Positions 36,829-46,989 are shown, counted from the first letter of the stretch. The stretch: 64,000 bases of DNA from Thalassospira xianhensis MCCC 1A02616 (GCF_003326475.1 NZ_JPWA01000003.1:62001-126000), one strand, 5' to 3'. Notes: generated by a model from the letters alone, not told the origin. A program made the numbers and translations.

Positions 36829-37770
36829 ATGGTCAAAGAGACCGAAATAGTCGAGCCGGCGGAAAACAATCATACGCCGCCTGGCTGGCCGATCGAGTTG
36901 ATTGAGTTCGAACCAAGTGGTAAAGCGCCGAAGTCCCCCCATGGCAACGGCGTCTACCGTTTCAGTGCCGCGTTGACGCTGAGCGTAATTCTTCCTCGCC
37001 GTGGTTGGACGCTCATCAAGCAGACCAAGAATTACGCCTATCTTAGACCACCGGCCGACCAACCAAACCCACCGTTTCGCATCTCGATCGCGGTTCCGAC
37101 GCGGGCGGAATGTGTGGCCATTGCCAAGCGAAGCCAAGCGCGCGGTAAATCGTGGATGGGACAACTCGGAGAGTGGCCAGTCTTGTATATCCACGAGCGC
37201 AACCGCGACATGCGTGAGATGTGGCGGAATAGAGACACCGGCAAGATAGAGACGATACTTCACCCTGTTCCGCTGCAGTCGAGCCTTCATATTGGGGAGT
37301 GGGGCATTTGGCAGGCTGAGGTCAATGACGATAGCGGCGACTTCGTGGTCACTAGATTCTCGCCAGAGCCATGCCCATTAGAAGGGGCGACTGACCAACC
37401 GACGACTGCGCCGGTTGTTGACCTCTTCGAGGGTGCGGAAAGGGCTGTCGTTCTCACAACCTATGAACGGAATTCCGAGGCGCGCCGAAGGTGCATTGCC
37501 CACTATGGCGCCACCTGTCAGGCATGTGACCTCGACTACGAGAAGAAGTATGGTGCGATTGGTGCAGGCCTAATCCACGTGCACCACATCACGCCGATTT
37601 CGAGAGTCAGTCAGGAATATCAGGTGGATCCGGTACGCGATCTCGTTCCGCTGTGTGCCACCTGCCATCACGTGGTCCATAGACGTGAACCCCCATATAC
37701 CGTCTTGGAAATCAGGCGGGCGATCGCAGAGCGAGCGGCCTGCCCGTTGTCAGGACCAAGGGAAATCTGA
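36829..37770 (+). CDS. HNH endonuclease with uncharacterised N-terminal domain
   Basis: 313 residues. The C-terminal part (about 220-300) is an HNH nuclease: zinc ligands CQAC and CATC, the catalytic HVHHITPIS and DPVRDLVPLC, as in McrA-like or 5-methylcytosine-directed enzymes. The N-terminal 200 residues are unfamiliar (ELIEFEPSGKAPKSPHGNGV, then RRGWTLIKQTKNYAYLRPP) and may bind DNA or modified bases. It is the first cargo gene of the island, so a restriction-type defence role is plausible. No methyltransferase is nearby, which suits a type IV enzyme. Confidence 0.82.
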   Translation: MVKETEIVEPAENNHTPPGWPIELIEFEPSGKAPKSPHGNGVYRFSAALTLSVILPRRGWTLIKQTKNYAYLRPPADQPNPPFRISIAVPTRAECVAIAKRSQARGKSWMGQLGEWPVLYIHERNRDMREMWRNRDTGKIETILHPVPLQSSLHIGEWGIWQAEVNDDSGDFVVTRFSPEPCPLEGATDQPTTAPVVDLFEGAERAVVLTTYERNSEARRRCIAHYGATCQACDLDYEKKYGAIGAGLIHVHHITPISRVSQEYQVDPVRDLVPLCATCHHVVHRREPPYTVLEIRRAIAERAACPLSGPREI

Positions 37771-37774
37771 AACA

Positions 37775-38330
37775 CGTTGGCCAAGTCTATCAGTATGTCC
37801 AATGGGGAGAACGTGGCATCTGGCGTGAGATATTGGAGGGATTGGCAACGGAATGGGAGGATGCCCTTGTCTTTATCGACAGTTCGGTTGTGAAGGCTCA
37901 CCGTGCAGCGGCAGAACAAATTAAAGTTTACGCCGTCTTAAATGCGCTCGGTCGTCCATTGCGGCTTACGATCAGTGGCGAACAACTCAATGACAACAAG
38001 ATGATCGATTGCTTGCTGAATTGGTCGAAACCGCCATTGGCTATCGCCGCTGACAAGGCGTAGGCGGTACACATTTCCGTCAGGACATCATTAATGAAGG
38101 AGCTTTGTCGGTTATTTCAACCAAGGCAAACGCCAAAAATTCGGTCCCTCACGATATTGTCCTCTACTTCATTAGCAACTTTGTTGAATGCTTTTCTGTC
38201 GCATGAAGGATATGCGGCGGCTGACTGTTTGATACAAAAAATGTGCTAAAACTTCCTCAATATGGTCCGGATTTTTGCAATCAGATGCTGGTGCGGTTGA
38301 GTCTGGACCCTAGTGAATTCTGAAACGCAA
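37775..38330 (+). pseudogene. Decayed IS5-family transposase remnant
   Basis: Several frames together read as an IS5/IS427-type transposase: WGERGIWREILEGL, then FIDSSVVKAHRAAAE (first catalytic Asp), LADKGY-like AADKAYGGTHFRQDI (second Asp) after a frameshift at about 38062, and a weak NFVECFFCRMKDMRRLT (Glu region) after further shifts. The first about 100 residues of the transposase are missing. No clear terminal inverted repeats are visible. A dead insertion sequence between the HNH gene and the Gabija-like genes. Confidence 0.75.
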
Positions 38331-38412
38331 TAATTGGCCCAGCCTAAGAATACCTCTTCACAAGCGCAACTATTGATTGATAATGTAATTGCTAATTTGA
38401 TGGGGTAGCGTG

Positions 38413-40503
38413 ATGCGTTTGAAAAGTATTTCAATAAGAAAATTTCGACGTCTGAACGATGTCTCGATCGATTTCGACAACAAAGAAACTGTCTTTGTTG
38501 GCTCAAACAATAGTGGCAAGACCTCTGCAACCGCTGCTGTTCGCAGCTTTCTCGGTAATCGGGAATTCAAAATACATGATTTTTCGATTCTTTCGATTTC
38601 TTCTATCGATTCGTATGATCCCGAGAAAGAAAAGAGACTACCTCAAATAGAGCTTGATCTCTGGTTTCACATCGATCCGGAATCAGTTGCCTTCGGTCAG
38701 GTATTTGCCCTTACGACGAGTCTTGCCGCCGATTTTTCGGAAATCGGAATGCGCTGCGCTTTCGCTGTGGATGATGTGGCAGAACTCTGGAAGCACTACG
38801 ATACAGCTTTTCCAAAGAGAGAAGATAGTACCCGAAAACGTTCCTTAAGCTTCTTCCTTGGAATAGAAGGCAATCTAAGAAAGTACTTTGGGATCAAGCT
38901 TTCTTCCTTGCAAAGACTTGAACAGGAGCTGGTGGCAACTCCGCTCGCCGCCCAAGAAGGTAAGAAAATTCTCAACTCCCTGCTGCGTGTCGATTTCGTA
39001 GACGCACAACGGAATATTGATGATGAGAACGCCGCAAGAAGCAATAGGCTGTCAGATGCTTTTGCAACGTATTACCGGAGAAATCTGGAGCAAGCGGATC
39101 TTGCTGAAGAAGCCATCTCTGTCATCGAACAGAACAATGAAAATCTTACCAAACACTACGGCGAACGATTCAGACCACTGATGGAAATGATCGGAGGACT
39201 TGGCCTCCCCTCCGGCAATGACCGCGCGATTAAGGTTGTTTCCACTCTCAGTTCGGAAGTCGCGTTACGCGGAAATACAGAACTCTTCTATGTCGATGTC
39301 AACACCAACCATGAGCTTCCCGAGGCCTACAACGGACTAGGTTTTAAGAACTTGGTGTTTATGGCAATTCAGGTCGATCATTTTTACCGACAATGGCTTG
39401 CAACTGAGGAAAACCGGCCGCTTTTCCAGATGATTTTCATCGAAGAACCGGAAGTACATCTGCATGCACAGGTTCAACAGACGTTCATACGCCAGATGTG
39501 GGATGTCCTCACAGCTGACGCTCCGAGGGAAGAAACCAAGCCTCAGCTGACAATAACAACGCATTCGTCGCACATCCTCGATACTGTCGATTTCTCTAAA
39601 ATCCGATACTTCCGTCGTTGCCAGATTAAAGACGAGCAAGATGAGGCAACGTTTCAGGGAACAACGGTACACAGTCTTCAACAATTTCAACCGGAACCAA
39701 TCGAATTGGGCGGTGAGATCATCGAGCCCAATCAGGCCCTCTCTTTTCTCAAGAAATATCTAAGACTTACTCATTGCGATTTGTTCTTTTCTGATGCGGC
39801 CATTCTCGTTGAGGGTTCAGCAGAAAAACTGCTTTTAAATCGAATGATCGACATATCGGCGAAGGAACTGAACAAAAAGTATCTGACAATTCTGGAGGTA
39901 GGTGGAGCTTACGGAATGCGCTTTTCCGGCTTGCTGGAATTCCTTGAAATACCCTACCTGATCATCACCGACATCGACTCCGTTGATCCCGTCAGAAACC
40001 GGGCGAATTGCGTCGCTACACTTGCGGGAGCCGTATCATCGAATGCAACACTGGGATATTTCTTTGGAGAGACAGGAGTTGCCGAACTCTCTGCAAAGAG
40101 CTTCGATGATTGTCTGCAAGCCGAGGGAATGCGTTTTGTCGCTTTTCAAAAACCTGTAGCGGTTAACCGCCAAGGAAACGCTCATACCTTCCACGGAAGA
40201 ACCCTTGAAGAAGCCTTTGTCTACGAAAACATTGAACATTTTCACGAAGATGGACTCAGCATCGGCATCGACCTGCCGGATGACCCAACCGAGTTGCAGG
40301 AAGCAGTTTGGAAACGAATAAAAAGCGACACCTTCAAAAAAACCGAATTTGCCATGGATGTCCTTGCATATGAACTACCGGAAGAAGAAGACAAAGAAGC
40401 TAACGCGGAACGGAACCGGGACTGGAATGTCCCCAACTACATCGCCGAAGGCCTTAAATGGTTGGAGACACGCCTCTCTCAAAACCAAGGAGCCGGCGAA
40501 TGA
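38413..40503 (+). CDS. gajA: OLD-family ATPase/TOPRIM endonuclease, Gabija GajA-like
   Basis: About 696 residues. N-terminal ABC ATPase: Walker A FVGSNNSGKTSA near residues 28-40, Walker B IFIEEPEVHLHAQ near 341. C-terminal TOPRIM nuclease: ILVEGSAEKLLL near 465 (catalytic Glu) and LIITDIDSVDP near 520 (acidic pair). In Gabija this protein nicks DNA when nucleotide levels fall during phage attack. Known GajA is about 580 residues, so this is a larger variant. The stop overlaps the next ATG (ATGA), tying it to the helicase. The alternative is a generic class 2 OLD protein; with the UvrD partner this is the same thing. Confidence 0.88.
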   Translation: MRLKSISIRKFRRLNDVSIDFDNKETVFVGSNNSGKTSATAAVRSFLGNREFKIHDFSILSISSIDSYDPEKEKRLPQIELDLWFHIDPESVAFGQVFALTTSLAADFSEIGMRCAFAVDDVAELWKHYDTAFPKREDSTRKRSLSFFLGIEGNLRKYFGIKLSSLQRLEQELVATPLAAQEGKKILNSLLRVDFVDAQRNIDDENAARSNRLSDAFATYYRRNLEQADLAEEAISVIEQNNENLTKHYGERFRPLMEMIGGLGLPSGNDRAIKVVSTLSSEVALRGNTELFYVDVNTNHELPEAYNGLGFKNLVFMAIQVDHFYRQWLATEENRPLFQMIFIEEPEVHLHAQVQQTFIRQMWDVLTADAPREETKPQLTITTHSSHILDTVDFSKIRYFRRCQIKDEQDEATFQGTTVHSLQQFQPEPIELGGEIIEPNQALSFLKKYLRLTHCDLFFSDAAILVEGSAEKLLLNRMIDISAKELNKKYLTILEVGGAYGMRFSGLLEFLEIPYLIITDIDSVDPVRNRANCVATLAGAVSSNATLGYFFGETGVAELSAKSFDDCLQAEGMRFVAFQKPVAVNRQGNAHTFHGRTLEEAFVYENIEHFHEDGLSIGIDLPDDPTELQEAVWKRIKSDTFKKTEFAMDVLAYELPEEEDKEANAERNRDWNVPNYIAEGLKWLETRLSQNQGAGE

Positions 40504-42344
40504 CCGTAACGCTCAAACCAACCGATGCTGACACGAAAATTGCTGAGTGTATCACCAAGAACATATCTTTTTCGGTTATCGCAGGCGCGGGATCAGGCAA
40601 GACCACATCGCTCGTTGAAGCCCTGAAAGGAATTCAGAAATCCTACGGAAAAGAACTTCGAAAGAACGGACAGCGTGTGGTGTGTATCACTTACACCAAT
40701 CGCGCGGTTGGGGTCATTTCCTCTCGTCTCGGCTTCGATGATATTTTTTTCGTTTCTACCCTTCACGGATTTCTTTGGGCGGAAATCGCACGCTTTCAGG
40801 ACGCTATTCGGGAAGCCCTACGTGATGCAATTATTCCGCAGTATATGGAAAAGGCTCGTGCGAAAGATAACGGAGGAACATCCCAGACAGCGCAAAAGGC
40901 AAGGAAAGACCTTGAGCGCCTGACCGCTGAACTTGCTGTTCTAAACGAGCAAAAACCACCGGTTTTTTATGAAGAAACTGTCATCAGCGACTACTCCAAA
41001 TGTGTTCTGAACCATGATGATGTTATTGACGTCGCTGCATATATGATCATGAGAAAACCGCTCTTACGCAAAGGGCTCGGTTTCAAGTACCCCTACATTT
41101 TCGTCGATGAGGCTCAAGACACCTTCCCGCAGGTTGTGGAAGCCCTCAACGCTGTTTGCGCCGGTGAAGGGTTACCTGTCGTTGGTTATTTCGGCGATCC
41201 GATGCAACAGATTTATGATAAGCGCGCCGGTGATTTTGCGGGTCCAGAAGGCTCCGAAAAGATCCCGAAGGAAGAGAATTTTCGAAGCTCTACCACGGTA
41301 ATCGACCTTCTTAACAACTTCAGAACTGATTTGAAGCAAGTTCCTGGTGGGAAAAACGCCGACATTGAGGGTAGCGTTTCGATAACCGTTGTACAGGCCC
41401 CTGATCCGGCCGGTCCAAGAAAGACCTATACGGCTGAACAACTAGATGAAGTGACGGCGAAATTCGAGGAAGCGGTTAAACTGTGGGGATGGACCGATGA
41501 TACCCCTGTAAAGCATCTTTTTCTGGCGCGACAAATGATTGCGCGCAGGCTCGGTTTTGTCACACTGCACAGGTTATTTACAGGTGATTATTCATCGTCC
41601 AGATCTCAATCTGATTATGAAGACGGAACGCACTATCTTCTTAAACCTTTCGTGGACGGCATTTTCCAATTGGTAGATGCGTCCCGGAACAGTGATGCCA
41701 AGAAGCTGATTGAAACACTTCGCAGAATAAGTCCTGCTTTTGATGACACCGGAATGAACAAGGACAAAACCCTTAAGCAGATGCTTGAAGAAGCTTCAAA
41801 GCACGCGACTGCTTTGGCGGAAAAATGGGAAGTTAATACGGTCAAAGAAATTCTGGAATATTGCAGCGCCAGTGCGCTTTATCCAATGTCAGAACGCCTT
41901 TCCAATCAGTTGGCCCGCGTTCCCCGCGATGCATATGATGCCGGCGATGAGGATCATCAACGGGAAAAGGGAGATTGGTTAGCCGATGATTTTTTCAAAC
42001 TGAAGGCTGACGAACTTGAAAAATACATTGATTTTCTGGATGAAAACTCTCCGTTCAGCACGCAGCACGGCTCGAAAGGCGAACAGTATGACAATGTTCT
42101 TGTAATGATCGACGATATAGAGGCCGCTTGGAATAACTATAGTTTTTCAAAAGTTTTTACCCCAAATGTCGCAGGTGATCCAACCGAGCGACAGAAAGAA
42201 CTTACGCAAAAACTAGCCTATGTCTGTTTTTCGAGAGCAGAAGTGAATTTGAGAATTTTGTTTTTTTCCCGCGACGCCGCCGCTGCTGGAAAAGAACTGA
42301 TTGATCAATGCCTGTTTCGAGAGGACCAAGTCTCATATTTATAG
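40500..42344 (+). CDS. gajB: UvrD/PcrA-like helicase, Gabija GajB-like
   Basis: 614 residues from the ATG at 40500. Superfamily 1 motifs: Walker A VIAGAGSGKTTS near 27-37, Ia region VCITYTNRAVGVISSRL, motif II YIFVDEAQD near 200-207, motif III GYFGDPMQQIYD, motif V STQHGSKGEQYDNV, and motif VI AYVCFSRAEVNLRIL. GajB works with GajA; termini or DNA breaks may activate it. It is longer than the 494-residue B. cereus GajB. The 4-base overlap with gajA indicates coupled translation. Confidence 0.87.
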   Translation: MTVTLKPTDADTKIAECITKNISFSVIAGAGSGKTTSLVEALKGIQKSYGKELRKNGQRVVCITYTNRAVGVISSRLGFDDIFFVSTLHGFLWAEIARFQDAIREALRDAIIPQYMEKARAKDNGGTSQTAQKARKDLERLTAELAVLNEQKPPVFYEETVISDYSKCVLNHDDVIDVAAYMIMRKPLLRKGLGFKYPYIFVDEAQDTFPQVVEALNAVCAGEGLPVVGYFGDPMQQIYDKRAGDFAGPEGSEKIPKEENFRSSTTVIDLLNNFRTDLKQVPGGKNADIEGSVSITVVQAPDPAGPRKTYTAEQLDEVTAKFEEAVKLWGWTDDTPVKHLFLARQMIARRLGFVTLHRLFTGDYSSSRSQSDYEDGTHYLLKPFVDGIFQLVDASRNSDAKKLIETLRRISPAFDDTGMNKDKTLKQMLEEASKHATALAEKWEVNTVKEILEYCSASALYPMSERLSNQLARVPRDAYDAGDEDHQREKGDWLADDFFKLKADELEKYIDFLDENSPFSTQHGSKGEQYDNVLVMIDDIEAAWNNYSFSKVFTPNVAGDPTERQKELTQKLAYVCFSRAEVNLRILFFSRDAAAAGKELIDQCLFREDQVSYL

Positions 42345-42409
42345 ATACCGTTTGATTTTGGTTCAGCATCTTATCTTAAAGAAATAATTTGGGAGAGAGT
42401 CGAAGTTAT

Positions 42410-43588
42410 ATGCGCTTTCTTGTCTCATCTGACATTCATCTGGGTTCGCCGATCCGCTCGGTCGCAATGCGTAACCCGGAATTGAGCGACCGACTGAAAC
42501 AGGCGACCCGCGATGCGTTCATCCGCATTGTCGATTTGGCTATCGTGGAAAACGTCGACGCGCTGATACTTTCTGGCGACATCTTTGACAACGACCAGCC
42601 AGATTTAAAGTCGCGCGCCTTTCTGAGCGCGCAGCTGGCGCGTGCTGCGGACGCAGATATTCCGACTGTGCTGATCCGTGGCAACCATGATGCGCTTCTT
42701 GATCACCGTGCCTATGGAGACCTAGGCCCCAAGATCCACCTGCTGCACAAGGACGAGCCCAGCAGGGAAATTGCTGGCGTGTGGTTCCACGGGCTGTCAT
42801 TCGATACAGCACATGTTTCAAAGAGTTTCCTGCCTGACTACCCGGTTCCGGTGGTGGGGCAGAAAAACGTCGGGCTGATGCACACGTCTCTCGACGGATC
42901 TCCCGGACATGACCCTTATGCTCCCTGCTCCGAGCAGGATCTGATGGCACATGGCTATGACCTTTGGTGCCTCGGACACATTCATGCGCCGTTCGAGCGA
43001 TTATCAGGTTCGGTTCTCGCGGTGATGCCGGGTATTCCGCAGCCTCGCCATTTTGGGGAACGCAAGGGCGGCACCATAGCGATTGTCGAGCTTGGGGACG
43101 GCACTCCTGCAATCGAGAGGCATCAGGTCGGGCACCTGAGATTTACAGAATGCTCGCTGGATTTGACCGATTGTTCCGACGTTCCAGAAATCCTGAAATT
43201 ACTTCGAACCGAGCTTGAAAACACGCGGGATCCTGAACACTATACAGCGGTGCGCCTGAGGGTGACCACAGGTCACCATACGGCCGAGATGCTGACGGCC
43301 CTTGCGAACGAAGTTCTTGAAAACATCGATAGCGTGTTTATCGACAAGATCAGAGTGACTATCCCCAAACATCAGGTCGAGTCCAAGGCAGATGATCTTT
43401 TGCGCCTGATGCGGAAGGAGCTTAACGAACCGGGCTTTCAGCTCGCAAGCGCAGAGATCCTCAAAGAGCTCAGAAATTTACTGCCCCGGGAAATCACTGA
43501 CGAATTGGCTGAGGAAGCTTTGGATGATCTCCTGGAGGAGGCCATCAACGAGGTCACACTGTCTCTACACGCCGGAGCCGCAGAATGA
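42410..43588 (+). CDS. Metallophosphoesterase, SbcD/YhaO-like exonuclease subunit
   Basis: About 392 residues from the ATG at 42410. Motifs of Mre11/SbcD nucleases in order: FLVSSDIHLG, ILSGDIFDND, VLIRGNHDA, MHTSLDGSPGHDPYAP, and WCLGHIHAPFE, supplying the two-metal site. A C-terminal helical part follows. It overlaps the ATPase gene by ATGA. Such pairs (YhaO-YhaN) are DNA-end processing complexes; their presence beside a Gabija-like pair suggests defence or repair use. Confidence 0.9.
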   Translation: MRFLVSSDIHLGSPIRSVAMRNPELSDRLKQATRDAFIRIVDLAIVENVDALILSGDIFDNDQPDLKSRAFLSAQLARAADADIPTVLIRGNHDALLDHRAYGDLGPKIHLLHKDEPSREIAGVWFHGLSFDTAHVSKSFLPDYPVPVVGQKNVGLMHTSLDGSPGHDPYAPCSEQDLMAHGYDLWCLGHIHAPFERLSGSVLAVMPGIPQPRHFGERKGGTIAIVELGDGTPAIERHQVGHLRFTECSLDLTDCSDVPEILKLLRTELENTRDPEHYTAVRLRVTTGHHTAEMLTALANEVLENIDSVFIDKIRVTIPKHQVESKADDLLRLMRKELNEPGFQLASAEILKELRNLLPREITDELAEEALDDLLEEAINEVTLSLHAGAAE

Positions 43589-46500
43589 GACTGAACCGAC
43601 TTGATCTCATCCGCTACGGTCGATTTGATGGTTCGGAGATCGTGCTTCCCCGTCCCATCGACGGCAACCCGGACGTTACCGTGATCTACGGGCCTAATGA
43701 ATCGGGAAAATCCACTGCGTTTAACGGGTTTCTGGAACTTCTCTTCGGTATGAAGTCAGGAATCCACCCCTACGCTTTTAAATTCGACCGCAACGATCTC
43801 CTGGTGGGGGCGGAGCTGCACATACCGGGGCGTGGAGCGATGATCCTGCGACGCAACGGTAAACGCACACAATCGCTGCTGGACGAACAGGACCGCCCCG
43901 TCGCAGACATCATTCTGTCGAGTGCGCTCCACGGGCTTGGGGAGGATGACTATGTCGAACGCTTCTCACTAAATGACACAGGACTCCGTGAAGGTGGCAA
44001 GCGAATTGCGGGTGCAAAAGGAGACTTGGGACAGCTGTTGCATGCTGGTGTGTCGGGACTGACCAATATGGCAAAAACTCTGGAAGCGATGGCGGCTCGT
44101 GCCGAACAGTTTCACAAGAAAGGTGGGCGAAGCACAGCTATCAAAACCGGCAAAGATCGATTAAAGGAAATCAGTAACGTACTGAAAACGGAGCGTTTGA
44201 CACCAGATCGAGAAAGATTCCTTCGCAAGGAAAGAGACGCTGCAGGAAGGGCGTTCGAAGAAGCTGACGTTGAACTCGCACAGGCCAGAAAACGACAGGC
44301 AGCGGGAAGGGCTGCTCAGACCTGGTACGACCGGTCTGAGGAAATAAGAAAAATCGACGAAGTCCTTGCCGGTTTTCCCAATGGTCCAGATCTGAAGAAA
44401 GGTACCGTCGAACAGGTTTTCGCTCTCGTCGAAGCCATTTCGGGTAAGATGGAAAGCATCGCAGATGCGGACGGGAGGATAGCACAACATGAACAGGTTA
44501 TCGCGGAAAACAAAGCCGACCCTATTGCAACGGATCTCGATGCTCAACTCAGAAAGCTGGAACAAATAAAAGTTGAGGACACTTCTCTGATATCGCGAGC
44601 GGACACGGCAATATCCGATTTGGAAAAAAAGACCGGTGAGCGAGAAGACGTGGCCAGCCAGATAGATCAGATAAAGGCAACGTTACACGCCTCCAATGAG
44701 CCCGTGGTGTCATTGGTACTGACGAACGAGGCGCTGGAAACACTCGGAAACGCGGCACAAGCCTGTCAGGCCACCGAAGCTGAGTTGAAGGCAGCTCGGG
44801 ACTTGGTGAAGGCAGCACGCGATCAGCTGGGTGATGAGCCAGCCAGGCCGCAGGATCTTTCGCAACTGCAGGTGGCGTTTGACGCTTGGCAGGCTGTGGC
44901 AGACATGTCTGGCTTAGAGCAGGCACTTGAAAGGGAAAATGCGCGGCTTGTGAAAGCGGTGTCCGGCCTGCCTGCGTCATGGCCGAAGCTGATTGCAAAC
45001 GGCCTTCCCGCGCGCGAAACAATTGAGGAGATAACGCGGAAGTGGAGCGACCTTTTATCTAGTATTGTTTCTGCCACAGAGGACCTTGAGACCCGAGAAG
45101 CGGAGTACAAAGCTGCGCGCGCGAAACGGGAAGCTGACGAAGGCGAACCCTCTTCGATTGATGCGGCAGCGACGGAAAAAACGCGCCGTCTGCGCGAGGC
45201 GGCTTGGCAGTCGCATCGCATCGCGCTCTCCGAGGAAACGGCAGACCGTTTTGAGGAAGCTATGTACGCTGATGATGGTGCACGTTCAAATTATCTGATG
45301 GGGACGGAGGCGCGTAAGCAGCTCGCCAATTCGCGCACGCTGGAAACTGCTGCAAAAGCCCCGCGCGACGCCGCCAAGGACAAACTCGACGGATTGATCA
45401 AGAGCCGAGACGACTTGTCGAAGCAGATTGTTTCAATCGCAACAGCTTTGGACTTGTCCTCAGAAACTGGACCGGTCGCGTTCGCCGGAAGGCTTTCTGC
45501 CCTCACGACAGCTGCAGATATCGCGGCTGACATTGCAGTTGCCGAAAAGGCTCTGGCAGAGCTTTCCAAACGTCGTAAAGCCGCTTTCGACAATCTGTCA
45601 GTCGCCGCCCGGTTGGTTGAGATCGAAAGCGAAGGAGATGACCTTCCGGCACGAGTTGATAAGGCTCTCACTCTTCGGGAGAGTGTTCGTGAGATATGGG
45701 ATAAATGGCGTTCTAGTGAGCAAACTATCGCCCAACAGGAGAAAGTTGTCGCACATGCATTGGACGAAAAGAAATCAGCCTTCTTGCGACTTGAAACGCT
45801 GACAGCTCTACTACCCCTTCCTGATTGCTCGTCTATTGGGATTAAGATGGCATTGCCCCATCTGCGCACACTTCAGCAGCTTCATGGTGAACACGAAAAT
45901 CTGGCGAGACGTGTTGACGCCCTTGAACGCGCAGTGGAGACTTTGGCCAAGAGCGCCGCACAATTGGCTGGGCTTCTTGAAGAGCCGTTCGACCCTAATG
46001 ATGATCCCCTCCCGATCATTGATCGCGCCCGAGCACGTGTTTCCAATGCTGCCGAGGCGGATCGAATTAGAGAAAGTGAAAAAAAACGTCTGTCTGAAGA
46101 GGCCGAAGCCCGAAAGCGCGCCATAAACGCATGTGATGCAGCGAAAGAGCAGTTGGACAATCTGTTTGATGGGCAAGGCGGTGAAGGTCTTCCAGCAGCG
46201 GACCGTGTCACTCATTTGGCCGAACGAGACGAGTTGCGCAAAGAGCGCGAGAATGCAGATGAGCGCCGCAACGAAGCACGCGACGGTGTGGATCGTATGC
46301 TCTTTGACGAAGAGTTGGTGTATTTGCCCAATGCAACGCGAGAAGCGGAACTGCAACAAGAACTCGATGATAAGCAAACTACTCGTGATACCGCTCGAGA
46401 CCTGTTCAATGAAAAAAAACGTCTCCACGACGAGGCTTACAACGCCGCTGACAACAGTGAATTAGTTGTAGAACAGGCCACAATCCTCGAAGAATTGCGA

Positions 46501-46989
46501 AGTGGCGCGCGGCAGGCGGCTGTTGCAAGGCTTGGCGTTTTGGCTGCACGGGGCGCTCTAAAGCGCCTCGCTGCCGAACGACGCAGCACAATGCTTAAGG
46601 ATGTGGAAGAGGCCTTTGTAATCATAACGGCCAAGGAATGGGAAAAAGTCGTAGTCTGGAGTGAAACCGAGGGCGAAAAGCTGGTCGGCATTAAACCCGG
46701 AGCAGACCCGGTTCCGGTGGAGAAAATGTCGACCGGAACCATGGGCCAGTTGTATTTCGCCTTGCGACTCGCTGGGTATCGTAGCTTTGCACGCGACCTG
46801 GGGCCTCTTCCGATGATTCTAGACGATATTATGGAAACCTTTGATGATACTCGTGCTTCAGCCGCATTGAGTCTCTGTGCCGAAATCGGGCGTAGCGGGC
46901 AGGCAATCATCTTCACACACCATGCGCACCTCGTGGAACTGGCCCGCGAGAGCATTCCGGGTGTTTCCATTGTGGCGATGCCGGACTGA
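43585..46989 (+). CDS. AAA ATPase, SbcC/YhaN-like coiled-coil protein
   Basis: 1134 residues in the SMC/Rad50 layout. The N-terminal Walker A is IYGPNESGKSTAFNGF near residues 32-50. Long Glu/Lys/Ala-rich coiled coils follow. The C-terminal signature is MSTGTMGQLYFALRLAG, with Walker B LGPLPMILDDIMETFDD and the H-loop IIFTHHAHLVELA. I see no CxxC zinc hook at the coil centre, so it is YhaN-type, not true Rad50/SbcC. It is the partner of the preceding nuclease. Confidence 0.9.
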   Translation: MRLNRLDLIRYGRFDGSEIVLPRPIDGNPDVTVIYGPNESGKSTAFNGFLELLFGMKSGIHPYAFKFDRNDLLVGAELHIPGRGAMILRRNGKRTQSLLDEQDRPVADIILSSALHGLGEDDYVERFSLNDTGLREGGKRIAGAKGDLGQLLHAGVSGLTNMAKTLEAMAARAEQFHKKGGRSTAIKTGKDRLKEISNVLKTERLTPDRERFLRKERDAAGRAFEEADVELAQARKRQAAGRAAQTWYDRSEEIRKIDEVLAGFPNGPDLKKGTVEQVFALVEAISGKMESIADADGRIAQHEQVIAENKADPIATDLDAQLRKLEQIKVEDTSLISRADTAISDLEKKTGEREDVASQIDQIKATLHASNEPVVSLVLTNEALETLGNAAQACQATEAELKAARDLVKAARDQLGDEPARPQDLSQLQVAFDAWQAVADMSGLEQALERENARLVKAVSGLPASWPKLIANGLPARETIEEITRKWSDLLSSIVSATEDLETREAEYKAARAKREADEGEPSSIDAAATEKTRRLREAAWQSHRIALSEETADRFEEAMYADDGARSNYLMGTEARKQLANSRTLETAAKAPRDAAKDKLDGLIKSRDDLSKQIVSIATALDLSSETGPVAFAGRLSALTTAADIAADIAVAEKALAELSKRRKAAFDNLSVAARLVEIESEGDDLPARVDKALTLRESVREIWDKWRSSEQTIAQQEKVVAHALDEKKSAFLRLETLTALLPLPDCSSIGIKMALPHLRTLQQLHGEHENLARRVDALERAVETLAKSAAQLAGLLEEPFDPNDDPLPIIDRARARVSNAAEADRIRESEKKRLSEEAEARKRAINACDAAKEQLDNLFDGQGGEGLPAADRVTHLAERDELRKERENADERRNEARDGVDRMLFDEELVYLPNATREAELQQELDDKQTTRDTARDLFNEKKRLHDEAYNAADNSELVVEQATILEELRSGARQAAVARLGVLAARGALKRLAAERRSTMLKDVEEAFVIITAKEWEKVVVWSETEGEKLVGIKPGADPVPVEKMSTGTMGQLYFALRLAGYRSFARDLGPLPMILDDIMETFDDTRASAALSLCAEIGRSGQAIIFTHHAHLVELARESIPGVSIVAMPD

